DNA from: Ampullaceana balthica
Taxonomy: Eukaryota > Mollusca > Gastropoda > Lymnaeidae
Assembly (NCBI GenBank): GCA_944989445.1
Contig: CALYLW010000183.1
Span: forward strand, 96,936 to 160,935
Length of the DNA stretch: 64,000 nt
Reading direction: 5' to 3'
This document shows positions 1 to 12,100 of this stretch, one piece after another. Every line of letters starts with the position of its first letter. Position 1 is the first letter of the stretch. A model generated the notes under the pieces. That model was not told where the DNA came from and searched no databases. It saw only the letters and a program-made list of their open reading frames with translations. Made by a program: the position numbers and the translations under genes.

Positions 1-26
1 TCGAGGATTTGGTTCAAATTCCTAAG

Positions 27-130
27 ATCTTGTGGGTGGCTGGATGACGAACTCAACGCACCTAAATTTCAATAACAGATCTTCATGTTTTGTACAGTTT
101 TTTAACAGCAATAAGGTGAACGGTACCGAG
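27..130 (+). CDS. M13 peptidase exon (first in window)
   Basis: In-frame codons run from 29 to GAG at 128-130, followed by the donor GTGAGC. An in-frame stop at 23-25 places the acceptor at the AG of 25-26. The peptide carries the WMTNST segment (WW in most relatives), a conserved Cys and the VNG motif that precedes the zinc-ligand Glu exon in this family. The 5' boundary is the least certain. Confidence 0.78.
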
Positions 131-3100
131 GTGAGCTTAATTAGACTAATAGATTACAAGAAGATTGATGTGCCATGTTCCATTTACTTACGTCAGTCTG
201 TATTGATGTTAAATGTCGAGGAGAGCCGCTGAAGGCTGAAAGATTTCAATGAGTGGAATTTCCTAGAGAGAGGATACAATTTCTTAGATGTCACAATGGA
301 AGACAAGAATTTTCAAAGGTATAAATTATGCGAATATGAGTTGAGAAAGTAACCGCAAGATAATATGATAATAAAACGAAATCCATTGTCAGACGTGAGG
401 TGTAAATAACATATTTTAAAATCTTTTTTTTAAAAAAGGACATGCTTTTATTTGCATATAGAAAGTGCACTAAAAAGAAGAAAATAAAAAGGTTCTATGA
501 TGACAGGTGAAATCCGTGAACCTATCCACAGCACATAAAAGCGTGGGGCGCCCATCACAACTCGTTTCCTTTTGCATCTGTTCCTTTGCATATAGATAAA
601 TATTTCTAATTAATATGATAGTAGCATGTATATGATCAATGTTGTGAAACTTTTAATATTTATTATTATTGATACAAATTTGTATTTACAGCCTTGTGCA
701 TGATAGTGAGCTGTGATGAGGGCCCCGCGCTTTATGTGCAGTTGATAGGTTCACTGATTTCACCTGTTATCATAGAATATTTTTATTTTCTTCTTTTTAG
801 AGCACTTTCTAAATGTAAATAAAAGCGTGTCCTATTAAAAAAAAGATATTTTAAATATTTTATTTTATTCTCTTTAGTATCAAATTTTTGAATCCATTTT
901 CGACCTTCTCAATTCCATTTAATTAGTTAAAGGTCATGGTCAATAACTTAAATGTGATAGTTTTAATTAAATATCTCATAAAGACAAAGTTTTTTACTAT
1001 AAATCCCTTATAGATGAGACAAAACTAAAAGTATTGTTAATGTTCATTCCGCGACAAACATTTACAGACTGTAACGCGCTGAACTTACCTTGATGTAAAA
1101 CACGGGAATTTTTTAATCGAGGGCTGGAGTGAAACCACTGAGACATGGAGGTCAACTCTAGCAGACGACTAAACGTTCTAAATAGAGATAAACTAAAAAT
1201 TGATTAATTTAATTACGGTACAGTCGATCGATCTGAAATTTTAATTCAATGCATTATCAGCCAAGATCAAGCTGTGGTAAAATTTTGAGATCTCTAGGAC
1301 CATCAACAGTGGTTTAATTTTACGTTACAAGATTTGAAGGGAGGATGGTTGGAATAAACAAAATACAAACAGTGTGAGTTAAATAAAAGCGTATAAAAAT
1401 TTGGAGATAGCCTGCAGAAACATGCAAAACATAGCTAGAATTATATTTAAGGTGTAAAAGTAACGCTATTTGTTTTAAATTTTAATAAAGTAGGCATTAA
1501 ATTTTAAGTTTGAAAAACAACAGAACAGCAATTTCATCCATACTCATATGGTTAACAACCATTTTCTTGATTCCTATGCAAGAAAAAAGACATCCTATAT
1601 CCCAGCATGCATTTGGGAATAGAGTTTGTTACTTAAAAAACCATGAAAACGAACATCAACATTAAAAAATCTAATGAAAATGCAAGAGTTTACACAAGCG
1701 ATAGCTATATGTACTTTTTACAATGTTGCGAAATTAAGTGCAAATTAATTAATTGTGTGGTATCCTTGATATTGAAGAATGTTTTACGAAATCGTAAATT
1801 CAAGAGCAGTGGTTCCCAAACTTTTTTTACCCATGGACCCCTTTTTATAGTCAAAACTTGCCCACGGACCCTTAAGTGAAATACTACAAATATACTTAGT
1901 AAAAAAATTACTAATCCAAAAATGCAATATTTTGATGAAGAAGTATTAATTGAAATTATAACTTTTGTTTAAAATATAATTTAAAACAATTAATGACTTG
2001 GATGAAAGTGATTAGAATTCATGAGTGTATTTATGACCTACTCATAATTATTATTTTTATTATTATACTCAATGTTTGTGAGTAACAACCACAAATCCCC
2101 ATGAGCACTAATTCTATTGTGTTTGGGATCTAAGTTTGTCAACGCACAAATTGTTCAACTGCCAGTCGGGAAGATCCAAGTGAAGAATTTTTTTTCAAAT
2201 CTTTGGCTCAGACTGATTGAAGAGCCGCTGTTTGTAGTAAGCCAGCATATCTTTGTCTATATCCTAAGATTTGGAAACTGAGAACATTATCCTCTTCCCA
2301 AGGTTTGTTTTTACACAAAAAGTTTTTCACCAACGCAGATTTTACGCTTTTAGTTTTGATTGAATTTAATCGCCACCTTGTAGTTTCAAATAAGTTTCGT
2401 TAAATTGGCAAATACATCAGTCATAAGGGATATCCAGGAATTCCAACAGTGAATCAAAGAGAGAATTAATCGATGTAAACATGTATTTTTTTATAACCAT
2501 CGTACTTCTGTGTGAACTAGTAAACGATTATAGTCTTCGTCATTTTCCAAACAATGTTGAACACAAAATCGATAATTGAAAACATTCCTTTTGATTTTAC
2601 TAACTGCTCCAATGACATAATCTATTGATTCATGCAAACATTCAGTACAATTTTTTGCGAATAAATTATGTCGATGAATTTCACAATGCACTGAAAATAC
2701 ATTCAATACAGCTTGTTTTAAATATTCCATACATTCAAGGGTACAGCTTTAACTTCAAAAGATCTTTTTATTCAGTAAATAACATTAGACCTTTCGTATC
2801 TGTTTCAAAACATTTAGACATACTTCAAATATTAAACAACACTGTATTGTCAGCATTTTCTATTCGGCTCACTCATTCTCTATCTGTTCTAACAAACTAA
2901 CAAGCTATTGACTGTTAATAAGTACTAGCAAAATCCCCGCGCTCCGATGCGGAAGCTAGAATTTTAGTAAGCGTTGAAAACCCGTTTCACACCAATTCAA
3001 AACACCAATAGATTTCATTCTAAATCATGATTGATATACTTGCTAGTCAATATTTGTCAAGGTCGTGTAAAATAAAATGGGTACTAAAATGACATTATGG

Positions 3101-6100
3101 GCCCCCGTGCAAAATGGATGAAGGATGTGCATATCTCATAAGGTCTGAGGATTTCAATCTAGCTCATGATAGAGAAATGTGACTATATTTATTTAAATTA
3201 TTTTTAAGGTAACAAAGCTTTAAATGTTTACGAAAAAAATATTTTGGGTCCCGGCCCCAAAGGAACAGATGCTATAAGTTCATTACCCTATATAATTTTA
3301 TGTTATTTTTTAAATCAAATTTGACAATAGTTCATCCGTTTACCTAGTAGCCACATTTTAAATTACTTTTTATATAACTAATGTTAAAATATGGCATACA
3401 GGCCCCCAGCCCGGAATAAGTGGTGTTTTAAAAACTTTTACTTTTAAAGCCAGAAATCTTCGATGGAGCGTACCCAAAAACTTCCTAAAGTTGAATGGCG
3501 GTGGGATGAATAAAATACATTTACAATTATTTATTAATACGTCTTTTAAAAAAACTAAAATAAGGGCCGGGGGCCCTATCGGGGTAATATGTATAGTTCA
3601 AAACAACAGCTTATTTCAATTAGGATTATGATGAATATATTTGTAAGTAAACATTTTTTTTTAAATTGAGTGAAATCGAATGGTTAAAATGTCTTAAACG
3701 TTTACAAAAAAGAGATTAGAAGCCCTCGGCTACAAAATATTGAAAAAATATAATTTAAATGCTTTAACGAATTTTAATATAGGCCATCACGTTTTTATCT
3801 TTCAAGTTTTGTAAAAATACATTTACACAGTATCAAAAGTTGTTTTTTTTTAATTTAGCTCATATAAGGTAAATATATTACTTTTGTGTCCCGAGCCCCC
3901 AGTGAGTGATAATTAAACACAAAAAAATTCGTCTGTTACCATACTCAACAACTTCCCAAAATTTCATGCTTCTAGCTACACGGGAAAATGGAGAATCTGT
4001 GGTGATTTACTTTTTATATAAGAACAAAAATTAGGCCCCCGGCCCCCAGTGAGTGAAAATTTAAATATTTGTTGGCATGTTACCATCGCGGGAGTGTACT
4101 CAATAATTTCCAAAAGTTTCATGCTTTTACCTACACTGAAAATCAGAGAATTAGATTTAAGTCAGTTTTTATATAAGAAAAAGTACATTTGGGACCCGGC
4201 CCCCAGTGAGTGATAATTTAAATATATTTTTTTTGCATGCTACCATTCAGAGAGTGGACTCAACAAATTCCCAAAGTTTCATGTTTCTATCTATACGGGA
4301 AAGTGGAGAATAAGGCGATTTTCAGTATAAGGAAAAAAACGCTATGGGCCCCCGGCCCCCATTAGAGTGAGTTTTAAAATTCTTTTACGCCAATTTGCAT
4401 TGCGAGAGGGGACTCAACAACTTCCAAAAGTTTCATGCTTTTACCTACACGGGAAGTTGGAGAATTCGTGATGAGACAGTTTTTTGGGCCCCCGGCCCCC
4501 AGTAAGTGTTAATTTAAATAGATTTTTCACCTGGTACCATTGCAGAAGGTTTCTTATCAACTACTCAAAGTTTCATGCTTCTACCTACACGGGAAATATG
4601 AGAATTTGTGATTTTCTGTTTTTATATAGCTCATTTTAGGAAAAACTTCATTTGGGCCGCCGGCACCCAGTCTTTGATAATTTAAATATTTTTTCTCCCG
4701 TTACCATTGCGGTATTGTACTCAGCAACTTCCCAAAGTTTCATGCTTCTGCCTACTCGGGATATAGGAGAATTAGTGATTTTCAAATGTTTATATAGACC
4801 ATAGAAGGGGGAAAAAACATTTTGGGCCCCCGGCCCCCATGAAGGTGAATAATTTTAAACTTATGTTTCGCCATTTGTCGTCGAGAGAGGCTACGTGACA
4901 ACTTCCCAAGATTTCATGCTTCTACCTACACGGGAAATCCGAGAATTAGTTTTGAGTCAGTTTTAATATAAGAAAAAACTACATTTGGGCCCCGGACACC
5001 AGTAAGTGATAATTTAAATATGATTTTTACCTGTTACCATCATGGAAGTGTACTTAACAACTACCCCAAGTTTCATGCTTATATCTACACAGGAAATAGG
5101 ATAATTAGTGATTGTTAGTTTTTTATAGCTCATTTAAGGAAAAATGTTCATTTGGGCCCCCGGCCCACATAAAGTGATAATTTAAATATTTTTTTTCTCT
5201 AGTTACCATTGCGAAATTGTTCTCAACAATTTCCCAAAGTTTCATGCTTTTGCCTACTCGGGAAATAGGAGAATTAGTGATTTTCATATTTTATATTGCC
5301 CGTATCAGGAAAATAAACGTTTTTGGGCCCCCGGCCCCTAAGAGTGTGATATTTAAAATTCTTATTCGCCAGTTATCGTCGTGAGAGTGTACTTAGCAAG
5401 TTCCCAAAGTTTAATGCTTCTACCTTCACGGGAAGTTGGAGAATTAGTGATGAGTCCGTTTTTTATATAATAAAAAATTAAATTTGGGCCCCCGGCCCTC
5501 ATTAAGTGATAATTTAAATGTTGTTTTTACCTGTTACCATTGCAGAAGTTTTCTTATCAACTACTCAAAGTTTCATGCTTCTATCTACACGGGAAATAGG
5601 AGAATTAGTGATTTTTAGTTTTTAAATAGCACATATTAGGAAAAAACTTCATTTGGGCCCCTGGCCCCCAGGAACTGATAATTTCAATATTTTTTGCCTG
5701 TTACCATCGCGGCATTGTATTCAACAACTTCTTAAAGTTTCATGCTTTTGCCTACTCGGGAAATAGGAGAATTAGTTATTTTCATATTTTATATAGGCCA
5801 TATTAGGGAAAAAAAACGTTTTTGGGCCCCCGGCCCCCATGAGTGTCAATTTTAAAATTCTTTTATGCCAGTTTTCGTCGCGAGAGGCTACTCAACAATT
5901 TCCCAAAGTTTCATGCTTCTACCTACACGGGAAGTTGGAGAATTGTTGTGATGAATGAGTAAGTCAGTGAGTGAGTGAGGGCTTTGCCTTTTATTAGTAT
6001 AGACTAGCAAAATACCCGCGCTACGCTGCGGAAAATAGGATTTCAGTTACCGTTGAGAACCCGCGTAACACAAATTCAAAATACCAATTGATTTCAATCT

Positions 6101-9100
6101 GGATCATGATGAATATAGTACATATATTAATTTCACCGTCTTGTCTGTCTGTCTGTCGTAGTCTCGCAGAAAAACAAAAACGAAAAGTAAAAAATGACAC
6201 ACTTCCCGTGATCCTATCGAGCTGATAATTTTTTTTTACACGCTTTTATTTAATTCACACTGTTTGTATGTTGTATCCATCCATCCATCCATCCTTCCTT
6301 CAAATCTTGAAATGTAAAATTAAACCATTTCTGATGAAACTTGAGATCTCAATATTTTACCACAGATAGATCTTGGATGACAATGCATTGTATCAAAATT
6401 TCAGATCGATCGAATGTACCGTAATTAAATTAATCAGTTTTTAATTTATCTATATTTATCACTATTTAGAATGTATAGTCGTCTGCTTCAGTTGACCTCC
6501 ACGGCTCACTGGTTTCACTCAAGCCCTCGTTAACCAAATTCCCGTGTTTACATCAAGGGCAGGGGAGATCAGCGCGTTTCAGTCTGTAAATGTTTGTAAA
6601 TAAAAGCGTGTACTTTTTTAAAAAAAATATTTTTTACATTTAACTTATTTCCTCTGCTACCATTGGAGGAGGGTACTCAACAACTTCCCAAAGTTTCGTG
6701 CTCCTAACTACACGGGAAGTTAGATATTTAATGATGAGTCTGTTATATATAGCTCATATAAGAAAAAACTACATTTGGGCCCCCGGCCCCCTAGTGAATA
6801 ATAATTTTATATTTGGTTGTGATTGTTATCATCGCGGGAGGGTACTCAACAACTTTCCAAAGTTTCATGCTTCTACCTAAACGGGAAGATGAGGAATTAG
6901 TGTTCATTCAGTTTTATATAGCCCATATACGAAAAAAAAACGGTTTTGGGGCCCCGGCGAAACCCATGAGTGAAATTTTTAAATGTTCTTTTCGCCAATT
7001 ATCGTCATAAGAGTGTACTTATCAAGTTCCCAAAGTTTTAGCTTCTACATTCACGGGAAGTTGGAGAATTAGTGTTGAGTCAGTTTTTAATATTAGAAAA
7101 AACTAAATTTGGGCCCCCGGTCCCCAGTAAGTGATAATTTATATAATTTTTTTACCTGTTACCATCGCGGAATGTTACTTAACAACTGCCCGAAGTTTCA
7201 TGCTTCCACCTTTACGGGAAATAGGAGAATTAGTGATTTTTAGTTTTTATATAGCTCATATCAGGAAAAAAATACATTTAGGGCCCCCGGCCCCCACTAT
7301 GTGATAATTTAAATATTGTTTTAGTTTGTTACCACTACTCAGACTTTCTTGCTTCTACCTACACGGGAAACATAAGAATTTATGATTTTCAGATTTTATT
7401 TAGCTCACATAAAGAAAAAACTTTATTTGGGCCCCCGGACCCCAGTATTTGAAAATTTAAATATATTTTTACCTGTTGATATCGCCGAAGTGTACTCAAC
7501 ATCTTCCCAAAGTTTCATTCTTCTATCTACTCGCGAAATAGGAGAATTAGTTATTTTAATTTTAATATTGCCCATATAAGGAAAACAATGGTTTTGGGCC
7601 CCCGGCCCCAATGAGTGTGAATTTAAAAATTATTTTATGCCGATATTCGTCAGGAGAGGCTACTTAACAACTCCCCAAGGTTTCATGCTTCTACATACAC
7701 GGCAAGTTGGAGAATTAGTGATGAGTCAGTTTTTAATGTAAAAAACTACATTTGGGCCCCCGGTCCCCCATTAAGTGATAATTTAAATATGTTTTTCGCT
7801 TGTTAACATCGCCCAAAGATTTATCTTCTACATTCACAGGGAGTTGGAGAATTAGAGTTGAGTCAGTTTTTAAAATAAAAAAAACTACATTTGGGCCCCC
7901 GGCCCCCATTAAGTGATAATTTAAATATGTTTTTCGCTTTTTAACATCGGGGAAGTCAACTACTCAGTCAGTATTTCACACTTCTACCTACACGGGCAAT
8001 ATGAAAATTTATGATTTTCAGTTTTCATATAGCTCATTTAAGGAAAAAACTTCATTTGGGCCCCCGGCCCCTAGGAAGTGATCATTTAATTTTCTTTTCG
8101 CCTGTTACCATTGCGGGTTTGTACTCAACAACTTCCCAAAGTTTCATGCTTCTGCCTACTCGGGAAATAGGAGAAATTGTGATTTTCAAATTTTATATAG
8201 GCCATATAAGGGAAAAAAACGTTTTTGGGCCCCCGGCCCCCATGAGTATTATTTTTAAAATTCTTTTACTCCAATTTTCGTCGCGAGAGGCTACTCGACA
8301 ACTTCCCAAAGTTTCATGCTTGTACCTACACGGGAAGTTGGAGAATTAGTGATGAATCAGTCAGTGAGTGAGTGAGGGCTTTTCCTTTTAGTAGTATAGA
8401 TAAACTGGAATGCTGCACTAAAGCCACTTTGAAAAATAATTTGATGATAGGATACAATTTGGATAAATATAACTTCCCAACACATCAAACTTTCACCAAC
8501 CTTGCTATCCTCGTTGATTGGCATTTTAAAAATTGTACCTATCTGACCTACTTATAGGAATCTTTCATTTCTTACGCATAACACTTGTCCTTTCAATAAA
8601 AAAAAGGATTTTGATTGGTTATAGCTGTGGAAATTACCGTAGTTCTACTTCATTTTCTAGGGAAACCAGCATTGTATTCCAGATAGCGCTTTAAAATGGT
8701 ATTTAATTAGCAGAAAAAGCATTTATATAGTATTTTATTTGTTATTAATCTTAATATCCATAGTAATAAAAATGGATCACAATTTAATTATTTTATAATA
8801 AATCTTGCACGGACCCTTGACGTTGCTCAGGGACCCCCAAATCAAATTTAATCCTCCACGGAAAGCCTGAATGGTACCAGGGACTTTTGGGGTCCGTAGG
8901 GATCACTTTGGGAGTCACTGTTTTAAAGGAATTTAATTTTATTCGTGACACAATAGTAGGGAAAATTGTTAAATAATTTTGCTGAGTCGCTTTTACGAGG
9001 AGAATATATATCGCAAGCAACCTGAATTCATATCATCATGTTAATTTGAGAGACAAGTATACATTTTAAAAAAATATATTTTTAAACGCTAAGAATAGCC

Positions 9101-12100
9101 TGTTCACGTATCAACCTTTAAAATTAAAACCTCATGCATAGGTACAGCCCGACGTTAGAATACGTTACTATTAAGGTTATAGAAAATATAAAAAATACCT
9201 CCATGTTTCACCAGCAAAAACACAAGAAATTTCACTCTAGACACAGTAGCTGCTACACACTGACAGGCGATTCAAACGTGTTAGTGGTAAAACTGTCCAT
9301 TTTCTTCAGATTTGTTTCCATAAATGTTTTCTTTACCAATTTTAAGCGTTCATTGTAATCTTCTAGTCCAAAGACAGTCTAACACTGTATGAAGATATAT
9401 CCGAAACTGCTGGTATCAAACTCGCTTACAAGGCTTTCAAAGCTGCTGAAAATGAGGACTACGCTACACTTCCTGGTCTGAATCTTACTTCTGACCAGCT
9501 GTTTTTTCTGGGCTACGTCCAGGTGAAAGACATAGTTGATTTAATTCCATTAAAAATATATTAATAATATTTAAATAAAAAATCGTATATTTCATGAGAG
9601 ATTACCATTAGTTGTCTTATATAGTATAATCGCTTTATGATATACCGAAATAAAAAATGATATGTGATCTAAAATGCTAGCTGCTTAATTAATCAATGTA
9701 TTAATCAAATTATTTTTTTTTCTTTAAAATCCTTTAGTCGCATTGCTCATACTACACACCTGATGACATAAATGCACTTTTAAACTCATGGGGTCACAGA
9801 GTAGGCCAATTCAGGTAAAATAGATACCTTGTACACAATGTTAGACACTGTACATTGAGTCAAAGCCTCAATTTGCTCCCACTCATTTCTTCCAGCTCTC
9901 ATGTAGAGTAAATCAGTTATTAGCTATTTTTAAGTAATGAATAAAATTGAAGCCACATCAGGTCTCCGATTTTTCATCGATACAGATTATTTCCAAATAT
10001 ACGGTCACCAATATTGCACGTGAATTAATATAACAAGCTTACTCATTCTTTGTGGACTAGTTGTGATTTATATTAAACTAGTAGACCCGTCGTACGTTGC
10101 AACGATCAAAGTAAAAAAGAATAAATTTAAAGAAACCAATGAGTGGTATGTTTAAAAATAATTCTGAAGAAATCTTCGTGGAAGTGTGGAAAAAAAATCC
10201 AAGTTTCATAGCAAACGGATAAATAAATTAATAATTAAATAGCGTACAAAAGAAGAAACGATCTTAAGGGCCCCGGCCCCAAAATGAGTGATATTATTAT
10301 TATTTTTTTCTTGCCATTGTACTCATTTCTTAAACGTTTAAGATTTTATTCACTATTCAGTCATTAACAATCTTGACAAATAATGACACATGTATCCATT
10401 ATTATACAAATTGAAATTAACAGGTGTTTTGAACTTTATATCTTGCCCAGAATGGGCCCTGTGGCCCTTAATGTTGTTTTTATCTATTGTATTAATATAT
10501 ATTCCTCAATATCGTGTAAAATTGAATAGGGAATACAATGATTAAAGTTCAGTAAAAAGACTTTTTAGAAGGAATGGAAATTAAGAGTTCAGTGCCCTAT
10601 AATAATATAGGCTCTTAAGTCTTATATTCTAAGTTTTGTCAAAATCCAGTTTTTTTCTCAATATCTAACTCTTAAACTACTTTTTATATACCTACAATAG
10701 GGGGGAAATAGCATTAAGGGGCCCTGGCCCATTCGGTGCAAGAGGTCAATTTCAAAAACCTGTTCATTTTAGTTCATTTTTATTGTGGCAATATTTCTCA
10801 AGCTCTTTAAAAAGTAAATAGGAAAAATATCTTAAACATATACAAAAAAAGATATTTGGGGCCCCGGCCACGAAGATATTGGCATTAAAAGTGCAGTGTC
10901 TATAGTATTTTAATATAGGCTACCAAGTTTTTGTGTGCAAAGTTTGGTGAAGATCTATTCATTTACTAAGTAGCTAACGTAGAAACTATTTTTTATATAG
11001 CTTATATAAGATTAAAACGACATTAAGGGTCCCAGGGCCCATTCTGGGCAAGATATAAAGTTCAAAACATCTGTTCATTTCAATTAGTATAATAATTGAT
11101 ACATGTGTCATACCCGCACTTTGTAGCGGGAGTGTGCTGACCCTTTATCCAAGTATTAGGTGATGGTTATTACAATGTTTATTTGCCAAGTTAAATTTCA
11201 GATTCAACTATTTAGTTAAAATCTTATGAGAAACAGAGATATGCCATTTTACCGCGTGAGTTGTTTTCACTTAATGCAGTGCCTTTTAACATAACCTTAC
11301 TATTCAAAAGATATGACTTATTAAATAATGATTCTTGCCGACCATAATAACTAAATTTACAATTTCATTCCCACTTGACTTGTACAAAATTAACATAACT
11401 TATATGTTTTCCGAAAGAGCTCTACCACCCTCGTCACTCAAAAATTTAATATATAATTACGAAACTGCATCGTATCACAATTGTAAGTTATATAATATTT
11501 GTAACCACGTCTATGAGACAAAGAACATGTGGCACTATCCCTTTAAAAGGCAAAAGCGCAAATAAACAAAATTATAAATGTACTTTCTAAAATAATCTTT
11601 TTTTTAAAAAACGGTCGTATTAAAATGATATAAAAAATGTGCACACTATATTTAGACATATAGAAAGCTGGCCGCATAAAATAAAGTCTTGTTATAAAGT
11701 AAATGTACTGGACCAAAATAGCTCTTCATTTTGACGTATTCATAATTGTCTAAACAGGGAAATAATATTTAACATTTTTATGTCTCTATATTTTACGATT
11801 TATATTTACGGTTTATAAGCAATGTGTATAATTTCAAAAAGGAATCTTTTTTTTTGTTCCCTATTTCGGATAAGGCATCATATTTTGTAAATTATATTCA
11901 ATGCACACACACACCAGATTTTATATCTGAAAAATAAAATACATTTAAAAAAAAAGATTCAACCGTCTGTTAATAGGCTCATCTTAAAAATGATTAAAAG
12001 GCAATTTTAGAAATTGCCTATGCTATTCTGAATACAAAGGAATGAACATAAAAACATATTCAATTCGCAATATATTAATTAAGCGTTTTCATGGATCACT

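Larger units (their letters stand above)
6004..8400 (-). mobile_element. Non-autonomous Helitron B
   Basis: Minus-strand start TCTATACTACTAAAAGG at 8400, preceded by host A. Its 3' end has a CCGC/GCGG hairpin (6031-6016) and CTAG at 6007-6004, followed directly by the TC of Helitron A. Same family as A. The interior has minisatellite units at 6640-8360 (same TTTCATGCTT and GGGCCCCCGGCCCC words) and the MITE at 6238-6611. Confidence 0.75.
1807..8920 (-). mobile_element. Old hAT DNA transposon (interrupted by two Helitrons)
   Basis: Left terminus CAGTGGTTCCCAAAC at 1807 and, read on the minus strand from 8920, CAGTGACTCCCAAAG form terminal inverted repeats, each followed by a CGGACCC-type subterminal motif. 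Flanking octamers TTCAAGAG (1799-1806) and TTTTAAAG (8921-8928) agree at 5 of 8 positions and both fit an N-T-N4-A-N pattern, so they may be an eroded 8-bp duplication. A minus-strand transposase relic lies at 2150-2740. Excluding the 5.5-kb Helitron pair the element is about 1.6 kb. Confidence 0.7.

Noticed and set aside
9134..9358. 74-codon open frame just upstream of the M13 exon
   Set aside because: Not in frame with the exon, lacks M13 similarity, and lies before the acceptor; ordinary intron.
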